The notes beneath the pieces are model-generated. The model saw nothing but the letters and a program-made list of their open reading frames with translations, ran no database searches and had not been told where the DNA came from. Positions 50,932-61,975 of a DNA stretch of 64,000 nt are shown piece by piece. The stretch comes from Bartonella vinsonii subsp. berkhoffii ATCC 51672 (GTDB taxonomy: Bacteria; Pseudomonadota; Alphaproteobacteria; Rhizobiales; Rhizobiaceae), in the NCBI RefSeq assembly GCF_902825225.1, contig NZ_CADEAK010000003.1:147284-211283 (forward strand). The letters are read 5' to 3'. Positions within the stretch are counted from its first letter, which is position 1. Each line of letters begins with the position of its first letter. A program made the position numbers and the translations under genes.

Positions 50932-51005
50932 ACCCAAACTCCGCGTGTGGAATAATGCCACCATACTAATATTTGATTCTTTTTCAAGTCATTTTCTGCA
51001 ACCAT

Positions 51006-51830
51006 TTAATATTTGCATTGATCATTATTTTTCCCAAGATCGAGGAATTCAAGACTATTCAATTTTGCGCGCACGGCAAAAGTCCCATAATCTATATGAA
51101 GATTACGCATAACACCATTTTCATGTAAGAGAAAACTGGTACGATAGATTGGCAAGCCATCTTTTTTTTCTACATCATCAAAATAAGAAATTGTAACAGG
51201 CCAATATTTCTCCTCATCCAATTTTCTCATTTCTTCCGTTTCAGTATCAGACAAAAGCGTTTTCTTTTCTCCAATGACTACACTTTCCTTGATAACTTTA
51301 TCTGCTTTATCTGTTCCATCAAAGACCGTAACATAGTAAAAATGGTGACCTGCTTTTGCATGGCGAATGATATTTTTAAGTTGCATAATTGGAAATTCAG
51401 CTGTTGCAAGTTTATATTCTTTTTCCTTTGGCTTTTTTAATTTAACGACAATACCATCTTGAATACGCTCAGCGACTCCTTCGGAGCGACGTGCAACCTC
51501 TTGCCCAACTTGATCTGTAACACTAAAACGGAGCATACGGCCATCACCCGTTTCATAACTCGTTGTCTGTTGGTCCGTTAAATGTATTGGCATATCTTCA
51601 CTATGAATACGACTGATAAAACGGAAGCGTGTCGTATAGCCTTGACATGATGAACCAGTGAGTTCGTAAACCATTCGCCCAGACATCCCAGAAATTGTCA
51701 TTTCATGAGAAACACTATCGAGCTGAAAATCGTAAATTGCTCGATGAGGCACAATAAAAACCGTCTCTTCAGCCTTCGCAGGACATAAAAGAATAACATA
51801 TAAAATTATTACAAATAATGATCTGTTCAT
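51006..51830 (-). CDS. eipB: EipB-like periplasmic envelope protein (DUF1849)
   Basis: 274 residues from the ATG at 51830. Signal peptide 1-20 (ending PAKA), then VPHRAIYDFQLD, ISGMSGRMVYELTGSSCQGY and RFISRI, blocks seen in Brucella EipB, a beta-spiral periplasmic protein needed for envelope integrity. Two cysteines of the mature protein, in SSCQGY and at the C-terminus in NDQCKY, fit the conserved EipB disulfide. The divergent neighbour is ridA. The family match is from motif memory; not aligned. Confidence 0.8.
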   Translation of the reverse strand: MNRSLFVIILYVILLCPAKAEETVFIVPHRAIYDFQLDSVSHEMTISGMSGRMVYELTGSSCQGYTTRFRFISRIHSEDMPIHLTDQQTTSYETGDGRMLRFSVTDQVGQEVARRSEGVAERIQDGIVVKLKKPKEKEYKLATAEFPIMQLKNIIRHAKAGHHFYYVTVFDGTDKADKVIKESVVIGEKKTLLSDTETEEMRKLDEEKYWPVTISYFDDVEKKDGLPIYRTSFLLHENGVMRNLHIDYGTFAVRAKLNSLEFLDLGKNNDQCKY

Positions 51831-51975
51831 TCTCAACTTCCAATTCTGTCCCCGCTGCATAACACCATATAATAAGGCAAAAAAGACTAACTTCTCAGTT
51901 AACCACATATTTCCTTAAATCAAAAATTAGTTTATGCAATGGACATATTGTAGAATAAGCTATGGAGTTTAAATT

Positions 51976-52437
51976 ATGACCAAGGTAATTGAAAACAACT
52001 TAAAAACATTTGGAGTTACTCTTCCCAAAGCGGTGAACCCCATTGCCAATTACGTAACAGCTTCACAAAGTGGCAATCAACTCTTTATTTCTGGACAGCT
52101 CCCTCTTGTTGAGGGAAAGCCACTAACAACCGGTAAAGTTGGCTTAACTGTTAGCATTGAACAAGCAAAAAAAGCAGCCGAAGCTTGTGCACTCAACATT
52201 CTGGCACAAATCAAAGCAGCTCTTGGTGACTTAAATAAAATAAAACGCGTCATAAAAATTACCGTTTTTGTAGCTGTAGATCCTCATTTTACCGATATTC
52301 CCCTTGTTGCTAATGGAGCTTCTGATTTGTTCGTCAATATTCTTGGTGAAAGAGGAAAACATGCTCGTTCTGCTATTGGTGTCGCTTCGCTTCCTATGGA
52401 TGTTCCAATAGAAGTTGAAGCTATTGTAGAAATCTAG
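51976..52437 (+). CDS. RidA/YjgF-family enamine/imine deaminase-like protein
   Basis: 153 residues; RidA-like trimeric fold with SQSGNQLFISGQLPL, INILAQIKAALGDLNKIKRV-type central helix and strand, and the C-terminal ARSAIGVASLPMDVPIEVEAIVEI. It is longer than canonical RidA (about 128) and belongs to the YjgF subfamily with an N-terminal extension. The conserved Arg before SAIGV is present. Exact substrate unknown. It is divergent from eipB. Confidence 0.88.
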   Translation: MTKVIENNLKTFGVTLPKAVNPIANYVTASQSGNQLFISGQLPLVEGKPLTTGKVGLTVSIEQAKKAAEACALNILAQIKAALGDLNKIKRVIKITVFVAVDPHFTDIPLVANGASDLFVNILGERGKHARSAIGVASLPMDVPIEVEAIVEI

Positions 52438-52571
52438 ACTTCATCAAGGACAGCGCATCACCATAAAAGTGATAAGCAAATGCGAAATTTGTTTTTTACC
52501 CCTATACTAACCATAGCATGCTCCAGTTTTAAAAAAGTTCTGAATTAAAATGCATAAAAGGAAATATTTGT

Positions 52572-52994
52572 ATGAAACAAGCTTATGACAATAACAATAT
52601 TTTTGCTAAATTGATTCGCAATGAAATCCCTTCTGTTCGTGTTTATGAAGATGATGATGTCATTGCCTTCATGGATATCATGCCACAAGCCCCAGGCCAT
52701 ACGCTGGTTATTCCCCGAAAAGGCTCTAGGAATTTATTGGATGCGGATACTGAAACATTATTTCCAGTCATTAAAGCAGTTCAAAAAATTGCCAATGCTG
52801 TAAAAAAAGCCTTTCAAGCAGATGGTATAACAGTTATGCAATTGAATGAAGCAGCAAGTCAACAAACCGTTTATCATCTCCATTTCCACATTATACCACG
52901 TATGGAAGGAATAGAGCTTGCTCCCCATAATAATGTTATAACGCCTACAGAAATCCTTGAAGAGAACGCAAAAAAAATTCGTGCAGCCCTTTAA
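52572..52994 (+). CDS. HIT-family nucleotide hydrolase
   Basis: 140 residues; the histidine triad is HLHFHIIPR near residue 103, preceded by NEAASQQTVYH; N-terminal IFAKLIRNEIPSVRVYEDDDV and MPQAPGHTLVIPR match HinT-type proteins that hydrolyse AMP-linked substrates. AAGGAA lies seven bases before the ATG. Converges with clpA with only 12 bases between stops. Confidence 0.92.
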   Translation: MKQAYDNNNIFAKLIRNEIPSVRVYEDDDVIAFMDIMPQAPGHTLVIPRKGSRNLLDADTETLFPVIKAVQKIANAVKKAFQADGITVMQLNEAASQQTVYHLHFHIIPRMEGIELAPHNNVITPTEILEENAKKIRAAL

Positions 52995-53006
52995 AGCGCT
53001 CTTAAA

Positions 53007-55352
53007 TCATTGAACTTTTTTCTTGACATATTTTTTGGTAAAATGTGTCGGTTTTTTATTCTTTGAGTCAACCGATATATTGGAAGATGAAATCTCTAAC
53101 TGCAATTTCTCTTTTCCTCCGTTTGATTTTTGTGTCAATACGCGTACCATGCCACCATTGCGCAACTTTCCGAATAAAATTTCCTCAGCTAATGGCTTCT
53201 TAATATGCTCTTGTATAACACGGTTCAATGGGCGTGCCCCCATCTGGGAATCGTATCCTTTATTAGCAAGCCAAACCGTCGCAGAAGGACTTAATTCAAA
53301 ACAAATTCCCCTATCAGCTAATTGCGCTTCAAGTTGAAAAATAAATTTTTGCACAATCTGATTGATGATCAAATGAGATAAAGGTGCAAACGGAATGATC
53401 GCATCTAGCCGGTTACGAAATTCCGGTGTAAAGAGCCGATTAATTGCTTCAATATCATCACCATCACGATACACTTTGCCAAATCCGATAGCCGACTTTG
53501 CTAACTCTGAAGCACCGGCATTGGTTGTCATAATTAAAATAATATTGCAGAAATCAATTTTTTTGCCATTATGGTCTGTTAATTTACCATAATCCATCAC
53601 CTGCAATAAGATATTAAATAATTCTGGATGCGCTTTTTCAATCTCATCCAGCAATAAAACTGCATGCGGTTTCTGATCAACTGCATCTGTAAGGAGACCT
53701 CCTTGATCAAACCCTATGTAACCTGGAGGAGCCCCAATTAACCGCGCCACTGTATGCCGTTCCATATATTCTGACATATCAAAGCGTAACAATTCAATGC
53801 CTAAAGAAGATGCAAGCTGTTTTGCAACTTCAGTTTTTCCCACACCTGTTGGCCCTGAAAATAAATAACTTCCTATTGGTTTATCTGATTCGCGCAATCC
53901 TGCTCGCGCCAATTTAATTGATGAAACCAATGCGGAAATCGCCTGATCTTGTCCATAAACAACATGCTTGAGTTCTCCTTCAAGCTTGCTCAGCGTCTTT
54001 TGATCATCGCCAGAAACTGTTTTTGGTGGAATCCTTGCCATAGTGGCAACAGTTGCTTCAATTTCTTTAACGCCTATACTTTTTTTTCTTCGCTTTTTTG
54101 GAAAAAGTTTTTGTGCTGCACCACTTTCATCAATAACATCAATTGCTTTATCAGGTAATCGGCGATCAATCATATAACGTGAGGACAATTCTACAGATGC
54201 CTTCATCGCCTGATCAGTATATTTAATTTGATGAAAGTCTTCAAAATAAGGCTTCAGCCCCTGCAAAATCTTAATTGTATCAGCAATCGACGGCTCGTTA
54301 ACATCAATCTTCTGAAAACGGCGCTCTAAAGCACGATCTTGTTCAAAAATTTTACGATACTCTCTGTAAGTCGTCGAACCAATACAGCGAATAGTTCCGG
54401 AAGATAATGCAGGTTTTAAAAGATTTGCCGCATCCATATTTCCTCCCAATGTAGCCCCTGCTCCCATTAAAGTATGGATTTCATCAATAAATAAAACAGC
54501 ATTTGGAGACTGCTCAAATTCTTTAATAACGTGCTTTAATCGTTCTTCAAAATCACCACGATAGCGTGTACCAGCAACAAGCCCTCCCATATCAAGGGAA
54601 AATATTGTTGCATTTGATAAAACTTCAGGGACTTGTCCATCAACAATACGTTTTGCTAATCCTTCAATGATAGCGGTTTTTCCAACGCCAGGATCACCAA
54701 CCAAAAGCGGATTGTTTTTTGACCTTCTACATAAAACCTGAATCATACGTGAAATCTCTACTTCACGACCAATTAATAAATCAATTTTTCCATTTCGTGC
54801 CTTACAATTGAGATCAACACAATAGGCAGTCAGTGCACTCGTTACCTTTTCTTCATTGTCTAAAATCTGCTGATCCAATTGCTCTTCAAGTCCCTCAAGT
54901 AACATGGATAATCCCTCATCCCGAGTGATACCATGTGAAATGAAACGCACAGCATCATAGCGTGTCATTCCCATCTCTTGGAGAAAATATGCCGCATGAC
55001 TTTCACGTTCAGAAAAAATTGCAAGGAGAACATTTGCTCCTGAAACTTCATCTTTTCCAGCCGATTGAGCATGAATTACCGCACGTTGGATAACACGCTG
55101 GAAAAATGTTGTTGGTTTTGTATCCTCATCAGCTTTAATCTGTCCATCCAGTTCTAACTGGATATAGTTTATTAAGCGCTCTCGCAGTTCTTCTACATCT
55201 ACCTGACAAGCCTGAATAACTAAATTTGCATCAGCATCATCTAGCAGAGCCAGCAGAAGATGCTCTAATGTCGCATATTCATGCCGCGCTTGAGTAGCAA
55301 TTGTTAATGCCCGATGCAAAACCTCTTCAAGACTAGGTGTAAAAGATGGCAT
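53007..55352 (-). CDS. clpA: ATP-dependent Clp protease ATPase subunit ClpA
   Basis: AAA+ unfoldase partner of ClpP. 781 residues: N-domain repeats (about 1-140), D1 with Walker [11 protein letters not shown] and [14 protein letters not shown]2 with [21 protein letters not shown] and the ClpP-binding loop region including the IGFG tripeptide (SAIGFGKV). No ClpB-type middle domain, so ClpA rather than ClpB. The start is six bases from the clpS stop. The C-terminal tail is rich in Lys and Asn. Confidence 0.96.
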   Translation of the reverse strand: MPSFTPSLEEVLHRALTIATQARHEYATLEHLLLALLDDADANLVIQACQVDVEELRERLINYIQLELDGQIKADEDTKPTTFFQRVIQRAVIHAQSAGKDEVSGANVLLAIFSERESHAAYFLQEMGMTRYDAVRFISHGITRDEGLSMLLEGLEEQLDQQILDNEEKVTSALTAYCVDLNCKARNGKIDLLIGREVEISRMIQVLCRRSKNNPLLVGDPGVGKTAIIEGLAKRIVDGQVPEVLSNATIFSLDMGGLVAGTRYRGDFEERLKHVIKEFEQSPNAVLFIDEIHTLMGAGATLGGNMDAANLLKPALSSGTIRCIGSTTYREYRKIFEQDRALERRFQKIDVNEPSIADTIKILQGLKPYFEDFHQIKYTDQAMKASVELSSRYMIDRRLPDKAIDVIDESGAAQKLFPKKRRKKSIGVKEIEATVATMARIPPKTVSGDDQKTLSKLEGELKHVVYGQDQAISALVSSIKLARAGLRESDKPIGSYLFSGPTGVGKTEVAKQLASSLGIELLRFDMSEYMERHTVARLIGAPPGYIGFDQGGLLTDAVDQKPHAVLLLDEIEKAHPELFNILLQVMDYGKLTDHNGKKIDFCNIILIMTTNAGASELAKSAIGFGKVYRDGDDIEAINRLFTPEFRNRLDAIIPFAPLSHLIINQIVQKFIFQLEAQLADRGICFELSPSATVWLANKGYDSQMGARPLNRVIQEHIKKPLAEEILFGKLRNGGMVRVLTQKSNGGKEKLQLEISSSNISVDSKNKKPTHFTKKYVKKKVQ

Positions 55353-55358
55353 AACTCC

Positions 55359-55733
55359 TCACTTCCATTCCATTACACATTGTAATGGATGTTCATTTCG
55401 ACGTACACACTCTCTAACTTGTACCACTTTCATTTCAGCTACTTCATAACTATAAGTTCCGCATTCGCCTATCCCATTCTGATGAATATGTAACATGATA
55501 CGTGTTGCTTCTTCGAAACTTTTCTTAAAAAAGTTTTTCAAAACAAAAACAACGAAATCCATAGGCGTGTAATCATCATTAAGTAAAAGAACACGACACA
55601 GCTTAGGCTTTTGAGGTTTTAGTCTCATCTTGGACATTATAAAGGCATCCCAGCTGCTATTTTTATCCCAATTCTTGCCCTTTTCATTATGCATAATCTG
55701 GACTATAGAATTCGTTATTAGCTTTTGTACCAT
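55359..55733 (-). CDS. clpS: ClpS adaptor protein
   Basis: N-end-rule adaptor that loads substrates on ClpA. 124 residues if the ATG at 55733 is used (AGGA seven bases upstream; an ATG at 55739 is too close to it). The core has [37 protein letters not shown] and VREC; the DDYTPM loop binds the N-degron. The N-terminal tail is longer than in E. coli. Directly upstream of clpA. Confidence 0.95.
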   Translation of the reverse strand: MVQKLITNSIVQIMHNEKGKNWDKNSSWDAFIMSKMRLKPQKPKLCRVLLLNDDYTPMDFVVFVLKNFFKKSFEEATRIMLHIHQNGIGECGTYSYEVAEMKVVQVRECVRRNEHPLQCVMEWK

Positions 55734-55896
55734 TACCATTTCCTGTGCTGCATATTTTTATTAATTTTAAGTTCTTTCATAACTATTGCAACAGCTGTTT
55801 GTATAAAGAAAAAACTTTCTTTTGTGGTTAGGTTTAAAAAAAGGGGAACGCACAAAATAAGTTCTGTAAACAAATTAGTAATATCATTCATCTAAA

Positions 55897-57315
55897 TTGC
55901 ATCAACGTAAAGAAAAGAACTTTACAAAAGTTTTTCAAATTAAATGGAGAAATAGGATACTGCCAGTGTATATTAACTGCCAAAAAATTGCGTGTTTCTA
56001 CCAAAAGGTAACAATTGCTTTTATTATTTTAGCTCTTTCTTACTCTTGGGCATCAGCTACTCCTCAAGGAGCCTATCCTGATAAGTATGCCGCTATCGTT
56101 ATAGATGCAAATACAGGAAAAACTTTATTTCAAGCCAACGCAACCCTGAAACGGTATCCTGCTTCTTTAACAAAAATGATGACACTCTACATGCTTTTTG
56201 AATCTTTGCATATGCGTCGTCTCACACCCAATACACCAATTCCCGTCTCACATTATGCAGCAACACGGCCACCAACAAAAATCGGATTTAAAGCAGGTCA
56301 AACAATTTCTGCAGAAGCCGCTGCCAAAGCTCTCATTACAAGATCAGCAAATGATGTTGCAACTGCCATTGCAGAATATCTCGGCGGTAATGAAAAAAAA
56401 TTCGCTCGAATGATGACTGCTAAAGCCCGCAAACTTGGCATGACGCATACACATTTCGCAAATGCTTCAGGGCTCCCTGATGTGCGTAATTATTCTACAG
56501 CGCGGGATATGGCCACTTTATCATTAGCCTTGCGCAAAAATTTTCCAAAACAGTATAATTTGTTCAAAATCAAAAGTTTTACTTTCCGTGGACATACAAT
56601 TAATAACCACAACAAGCTTGTCAAAATCATGAAAGGTGTTGATGGAATTAAAACCGGCTACACACAAATGTCAGGTTCTAATCTAGCGACTTCCATGCGT
56701 CTTGAAGGGCGCTCTATCGTTGCTGTCGTTATGGGAGGTAAATCATCTACCGCACGTGACGAGCATATGGCCAACTTATTGAGCCAATATTTGCCAAAAG
56801 CAAGTAGGACGAAAAGTGGTAGCCATTTAATGGCTTCTGTACACTATAATTTACCTACAGGCGCCAATATTCCTATACCAAATGTTAAAGCTGAACCAAC
56901 CAATTTCGATGATGAAATTTCCACTATGTTAACAGCATTTGCAGGACAACCTAGAAATTCCAATATGGCAATAACTGCTGTCAACCAAGCAATTATACCA
57001 ATCCCTAATCCTCAAAAAACTATACCCGTTGAGACTCATAAAATTGTTACGGCTTCTTTGTTCACAAACGCCGGATGGGCTATCCAAATTGGTTCTCTTC
57101 CTAGTGAAGAACAAGCAAAAAAACTGCTTTTAAAAGCAAAAGACACAGCTTATTCTGCTTTAAAGCGCACATCTTCACATATGCAACTTTTTGAGAAAAG
57201 TGGACGTCATTATTACCGAGCTCGATTTATAGGCTTTCAATCAAAAAAAGATGCTTTCAATGCTTGTTCTACATTAAAGAAAGCAAATTTTAACTGCTAT
57301 ATTGTAGCTTATTAA
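55897..57315 (+). CDS. D-alanyl-D-alanine carboxypeptidase with SPOR domain
   Basis: Peptidase S11 (DacA/DacF-like) enzyme that trims peptidoglycan pentapeptides. About 472 residues. A hydrophobic export signal spans about 38-54, ending SWASA. Active-site motifs are SLTKMM (SxxK), SAN (SxN) and KTG. A C-terminal SPOR domain (about 395-472, WAIQIGSLPSEEQAKKLL onward) binds denuded glycan at the septum. The start is uncertain: the frame begins at a TTG at 55897 without RBS, and the only other candidate is a GTG at 55966. Confidence 0.9.
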   Translation: MHQRKEKNFTKVFQIKWRNRILPVYINCQKIACFYQKVTIAFIILALSYSWASATPQGAYPDKYAAIVIDANTGKTLFQANATLKRYPASLTKMMTLYMLFESLHMRRLTPNTPIPVSHYAATRPPTKIGFKAGQTISAEAAAKALITRSANDVATAIAEYLGGNEKKFARMMTAKARKLGMTHTHFANASGLPDVRNYSTARDMATLSLALRKNFPKQYNLFKIKSFTFRGHTINNHNKLVKIMKGVDGIKTGYTQMSGSNLATSMRLEGRSIVAVVMGGKSSTARDEHMANLLSQYLPKASRTKSGSHLMASVHYNLPTGANIPIPNVKAEPTNFDDEISTMLTAFAGQPRNSNMAITAVNQAIIPIPNPQKTIPVETHKIVTASLFTNAGWAIQIGSLPSEEQAKKLLLKAKDTAYSALKRTSSHMQLFEKSGRHYYRARFIGFQSKKDAFNACSTLKKANFNCYIVAY

Positions 57316-57346
57316 AAGTTTTTGAATTCGCGTTAAGGATAGTATC

Positions 57347-57625
57347 ATGACTGATAATGCTCTTGCTTCATCCATTAAAAAAGAAAAATTATTGAAGCAA
57401 TCATCTCTCCTCTCATTGCGTTCTCTTCACGATGCTGCAATAAAACTTGCTAATTTAAGATATACTCCCGCTGCGTTAAACACACAGTCTCTTGTTAACC
57501 TTCTCATTTGCCAAACAATACGAAATCGTCGTCTTGCCATGCCTCCTGTACGCATTCATTTACGCGTAGCAAGTCAAACCGGTAATGTACCTATTAAAAT
57601 CCATCTAGGTGCAACAAACGTCTAA
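57347..57625 (+). CDS. small hypothetical protein
   Basis: 92 residues, basic, with a helical N-terminal half (SLRSLHDAAIKLANL) and a strand-like C-terminus (VRIHLRVASQTGNVPIKIHLG). No signal or membrane helix. AAGGAT sits eight bases before the ATG and it follows the carboxypeptidase by 31 bases, so it is probably real and co-transcribed. I do not recognise a family. Confidence 0.6.
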   Translation: MTDNALASSIKKEKLLKQSSLLSLRSLHDAAIKLANLRYTPAALNTQSLVNLLICQTIRNRRLAMPPVRIHLRVASQTGNVPIKIHLGATNV

Positions 57626-58712
57626 TTCTATAGATGATTTCCGCAAGAGTTATTTTATATAAATTAAGAATATTCGTACGTTGTCTACAGCTTAAAAAAA
57701 TCTTTTAGCACAGGCAACTTCTTCTTCAAATTTTAAAGATCGCGCTCGCACGGTTCTTTTCAACTGTCTGATTAGATTTTCAATAAAACCATTTCTTAAG
57801 GCGCATAAAAATACCAAATGTTAGGCTTACCTTCGGATTGAATACCAAAGATTATTCTTGATCTTTTTCATAAGAAAAAATGGTCCTATTGGATGGAAAG
57901 TTTTCTTATTGATTGGGTACGACCATAATAACTCAATGAAGAGAATTTTTTTAATAAAACATAAATTCACCGATGCAACATAAGCCTCATACGACATAAG
58001 CATTGTATAAAATTTCCTAAATCCTTTGACAAAACTCGTATTTTTTTCAAAAGAAAAGCAACTTTAAAATACAACTCTTTATAGTTCCTCACTCCCCATT
58101 TCTCGCGGCAAACTATGAATCATATAACTCCACACCCACGAGCCTCTTCACCCTCACTCTTACATAGCCAGAGCCCAACTATCACCCCTTGTATTTACTC
58201 GTACTCATGAGTCATCACTATTCTTGTACTCAAGATTTTTTTTGCATGCATGGCTCATCCACCTTCCGCACTATGATTTAATGAGTTCTGGTGATTTATT
58301 GGTAATAATGCGTAAAACAAGAATGTCTTACAATATCGAATAGTTTGACATGACATGAAAATAATAAATTTATAATAAAAATAATTAATTTGTTAGCTGC
58401 TACCGAAGATAGCTTTATCAACCTCATTCATCATTTTACAACTTGAATGAGACCACAGAATACAAGAATATTCTCTTACTTTAAACTCTCATATGATCAA
58501 TTAATAAATTTTGTTCTCTTGCACATCACACGCCAAATAGCTATGCGAAGCTGTTTAAGCAGAGGCTCAATATACCTCTTTATAAACCGTTTTAATACAA
58601 AAGCTGCTAGCTATGCTGGGAGCTCACAAATACAATGATGGTAGCCCCTGTTACTTTCATAAGCAATAGAAAGCCCTTAAAGTATTTACTAGATTAAAAT
58701 CCATTGCACGCT
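57626..58712. other. AT-rich spacer with a relic
   Basis: About 1.1 kb without an intact gene. Only the fragment at 57700-57840 resembles coding sequence; a 63-codon frame at 58447-58638 has no support. Confidence 0.4.
57700..57840 (-). pseudogene. possible transposase relic
   Basis: The minus strand reads SEGKPNIWYFYAP, then after a frame change LRNGFIENLIRQLKRTVRA and KFEEEVACAKRF. A GKPN...RNGFIE pattern recalls the end of DDE-type integrase domains of IS elements. It is short, frameshifted and without inverted repeats that I can see, so only suggestive. Confidence 0.3.
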
Positions 58713-60110
58713 TTAACAGGATATTGCATTGACTGCGAGCCCAGCTTTACTTGTTTCTTTATAGCGTTCACTCATATCATGTCCTGTCTGACGCATTGTT
58801 TCTATACAAGCATCAAGAGAAACAAAATGATCCCCATTACCATGCAACGCAAGAGAAGAAGCTGTCACCGCCTTAACAGCACCCATTGCATTGCGTTCAA
58901 TGCAAGGAACCTGCACAAGACCTGCAACCGGATCACATGTCATTCCCAAATGATGCTCCAGCGCGATCTCTGCAGCATTTTCAATTTGAGCCGGTGTACC
59001 ACCTAACGCGGCTGTTAACCCTGCTGCTGCCATTGAAGACGCTGTCCCAACTTCACCTTGACAACCAACTTCTGCACCAGAAATAGAAGCATTATGTTTA
59101 ATCACACCACCAATGGCTGCCGCCGTTAACAAAAAATTATGGATTCCCTCTCGATCTAAACCATCATTAAACTGGAGATAATAACACAAAACTGCGGGCA
59201 CAACTCCAGCTGCTCCATTCGTTGGTGCCGTAACAACACGGCCACCTGCAGCATTTTCCTCATTGACTGCTATGGCATATACCGAAAGCCAATCATTAGC
59301 CCAAAGTGAATAATTGCGATTTTTCTTTCGATTTTCCAAAAGCTTTTCATACAGCTTTTTAGCACGCCTTGGAACATGCAATCCACCTGGCAACACACCT
59401 TCTTGTGAAAGACCTCTATCAATACAATTTGTCATAGCGGAAAAAATTTCATCAAGACCCGTATCAAGAGCTGAACGCTCCATCTTTGCCTCTTCGTTTA
59501 TGCGCTTCATTTCAGCAATGGAAAATCCTGATTTTTCTGCCATTGACAACATTTTACGTGCAGAATCAAAAGGATATGGCACTTCAAACGTTTCTTGCTG
59601 CGTATGACCACTCATATGGCTTAATTCATCCTCAGTCACAACAAAACCACCGCCAATAGAATAATAAATCTGCCGCAAAAGAATATTCCCCTCATTATCA
59701 AGCCCTTCAAACGCAAGTCCGTTAGCATGTCTAGGTAGAACTTTCTTTTGTTCAAAAATAAGATCACTTTGCAAATCAAACTGATAAGCAGGATGGCCCT
59801 TTGGTTGAACTTTTTTTTCACATATCACTTTTTCTAATAGGAATCCCATACAATCAGGGTCAACAGTAGATGCTTTTTCTCCCAAAAGTCCTAATATAAT
59901 AGCTCTATCTGTAGCATGCCCAATTCCCGTGAAAGCCAAAGAACCATAAAGATAAACACGTATACGAGAAACCTCAACTTCAAGTGGCTGAGAAAAATTG
60001 CGTGCAAGAATCTCTTGCAAAAACATGTTAGCCGCTGTCATCGGCCCCATCGTATGTGAACTAGAAGGACCAATACCAATTTTAAAAAGTTCAAAAACAG
60101 ATAAAAACAC
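58713..60110 (-). CDS. sdaA: L-serine dehydratase (iron-sulfur)
   Basis: Deaminates L-serine to pyruvate. 465 residues, the single-chain form: beta-domain N-terminus with [19 protein letters not shown], alpha-domain C-terminus. Iron-sulfur ligand cysteines are in [17 protein letters not shown] and [14 protein letters not shown] start at 60110 preceded by GGGGTGA. Stand-alone gene between AT-rich spacers. Confidence 0.95.
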   Translation of the reverse strand: MFLSVFELFKIGIGPSSSHTMGPMTAANMFLQEILARNFSQPLEVEVSRIRVYLYGSLAFTGIGHATDRAIILGLLGEKASTVDPDCMGFLLEKVICEKKVQPKGHPAYQFDLQSDLIFEQKKVLPRHANGLAFEGLDNEGNILLRQIYYSIGGGFVVTEDELSHMSGHTQQETFEVPYPFDSARKMLSMAEKSGFSIAEMKRINEEAKMERSALDTGLDEIFSAMTNCIDRGLSQEGVLPGGLHVPRRAKKLYEKLLENRKKNRNYSLWANDWLSVYAIAVNEENAAGGRVVTAPTNGAAGVVPAVLCYYLQFNDGLDREGIHNFLLTAAAIGGVIKHNASISGAEVGCQGEVGTASSMAAAGLTAALGGTPAQIENAAEIALEHHLGMTCDPVAGLVQVPCIERNAMGAVKAVTASSLALHGNGDHFVSLDACIETMRQTGHDMSERYKETSKAGLAVNAISC

Positions 60111-60421
60111 GCATCACCCCAAAACTCCACAAAGTTTCAGTATACGCTTTTTTATCACGTTTGTCCCATTTAAAATCAAATTGCAAGATAAGCTAAAAGA
60201 ATAACAGCAATAAATATGAATGTCGCTCGTCTTGCTACCATCCAACATTTCTTTTCTATAACGCTTTTCATAGCCAATCCTCGAAACGGACAATGATGAT
60301 CCTTTTAATTTTGTAAGCGTAGTAAAATAAAAATTAATATGCAATTTAAAATTAAATAAGAATGAGAAATTCTCACCGAAATGTTTTTATAAATTCCAAG
60401 ATCTAAAAAAATGACACTCAC
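60111..60421. other. spacer between nitroreductase and sdaA genes
   Basis: About 310 bases; frames here are short and I see none that look real. A 13-base near-palindrome (TGAGAAATTCTCA) lies close to 60362-60376 and may end the nitroreductase transcript. Confidence 0.3.
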
Positions 60422-61102
60422 CTACATAAAGCGCACAAAATTCTCAATTGGCTCACGTTCAGTTTCAAAATTGTTTTCTGGAGCACTCATATCGCGATAG
60501 CCAAGTGCCATACCACAAATAATTTGCCGATCAGAAGGCACTGATAAAAGTGTCCGAATTTGCTTATGATAATCAGCAAAAGCAGCTTGGGGACATGTAT
60601 CCAACCCAAACCCACGTGCTGCTAACATAATGGTCTGCATAAACATCCCCAAATCAAGCCAGCTTCCCCTTTCCATGTCGTAATCCATTGTAAACAAAAG
60701 CCCTACAGGTGCACCAAAAAAGCAAAAATTTTGCGCTTTCTGGTGAAGTATTTTTTCCTGCTCATTTTTTTGAATTCCAAGACTCTTATAAAGATCCAAA
60801 CCAATTTTTCGACGCCTTGAAAGATAAGGTTCACGCCATTGGCGTGGATAATAAGGAACTTCACGTTCGCCTTTTACACCTGAGAATACGAGTTGTGAAA
60901 GTTCTTGTCCTACTTTCTGCAATACATCCCCTGTAAGAACAATGACTTGCCATGGCTGAATATTTGTTCCAGATGGTGTACGTGCCGCAAATTTTAAAAT
61001 TTCTTTGATTGTTTCCTCTGAAACTGGCTTACTGGTAAAAGCTCTAATCGATTTACGTGACAGAATAGATTGGAAAACATTAATAGAAGAATCATCTGTC
61101 AT
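60422..61102 (-). CDS. nitroreductase-family flavoprotein
   Basis: FMN-dependent NAD(P)H oxidoreductase, 226 residues from the ATG at 61102; a longer frame upstream adds a low-complexity, cysteine-containing tail that does not look native. Motifs: RKSIRAFTSKPV (FMN phosphate), FAARTPSGTNIQPW and the central MQTIMLAARGFGLDTCPQ. Substrate unknown; related proteins reduce nitro compounds or quinones. Confidence 0.88.
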   Translation of the reverse strand: MTDDSSINVFQSILSRKSIRAFTSKPVSEETIKEILKFAARTPSGTNIQPWQVIVLTGDVLQKVGQELSQLVFSGVKGEREVPYYPRQWREPYLSRRRKIGLDLYKSLGIQKNEQEKILHQKAQNFCFFGAPVGLLFTMDYDMERGSWLDLGMFMQTIMLAARGFGLDTCPQAAFADYHKQIRTLLSVPSDRQIICGMALGYRDMSAPENNFETEREPIENFVRFM

Positions 61103-61357
61103 TATTTTTTTACTTTCTCTTTTGAAACGTGAATTTGTTGTTCGCTCATTCAAAACCAATGCGTTGCAAGAACACCTTTGTAACCCTTTTTTATTCGTTC
61201 TACCCTTCCTGAAAAGCGTATACACTGCATATCCTGCCAATGCAGACCATTAAAGAATATACAGCCATTTAATGATTCATGGAAAGAAAATCATCAAAAA
61301 TGAATATGAAATAAATTTTATAATCAACGATTCACTCCTCATTCCGTTAAACTCTTA

Positions 61358-61712
61358 AAAAAATTTCCTCAATGCTTTCTAAATCATGTAGGAGATCATC
61401 AATATCACGCTGCATCTACTATGTCGCGTCCTCCAAGCCGCATACACTGCTGCTGTACTTGCAAATGTCGGAATAAGTTTTGGTACAATCTTAATCTGCC
61501 TTGTCATCATCAATTAAAGGGACTGCTTTTACACATCCCATCATTTTAATCGCCTCACCATATACAGATAACCTGTAATGGCAACACTTTGCCGAACAAC
61601 GCTGAAGAAACAGCTGGACAATCCATAGCTTGCTCTTCCAAATAAGAGATTAAACTTTCATGGCCTATTTTATCGCAAGCATCCTCAGCAGCACTCACCG
61701 CTACCCCTTTAT
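61358..61712 (-). pseudogene. phage-like gene fragments
   Basis: On the minus strand, a frame reads AEDACDKIGHESLISYLEEQ...SSALFGKVLPLQV and ends by stop; the end resembles the ALLGKVLPLQV region of phage packaging-associated small proteins. Next to it are short frames EAIKMMGCVKAVPLIDDDKAD and DIDDLLHDLESIEEIFLRV. Each is too short to be a gene. I treat the stretch as decayed prophage DNA. Confidence 0.35.
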
Positions 61713-61721
61713 AAACAGAAA

Positions 61722-61953
61722 TTCACTTCATTTGCGCAACCTTTTATAGGGTTTCCATTTTTATCTTTGGGATAAATTATATTGCCGTCTTTATCGCAAT
61801 CAACCACAACAATGGGGTACTCTTTGATAAACATGGTTTTATAGGCTTCATCGCTGTATTTAAAGTCTTCTTCCAGAAATTGAGTTGCTATTTCGCGATT
61901 TTCGCGGACTATTTGTTCCAGCTTGCTTTTGTCTAGCGGTTGTACACCCTAAT
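61722..61953 (-). pseudogene. fragment of unknown, probably phage-borne gene
   Basis: An open stretch on the minus strand with VQPLDKSKLEQIVRENREIA and VVVDCDKDGNIIYPKDKNGN ends in a stop (FCL). It is clean coding-like sequence lacking a start. It may be the 3' part of a phage gene interrupted upstream. No family recognised. Confidence 0.35.
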
Positions 61954-61975
61954 GCGCTGTAGCACGATGCCATGA

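Noticed and set aside
53007..55352. ClpB disaggregase
   Set aside because: There is no coiled-coil middle domain, an IGFG ClpP-loop motif is present, and clpS is adjacent.
58447..58638. 63-codon frame in the AT-rich spacer
   Set aside because: No RBS, no coding-like composition, no neighbours.
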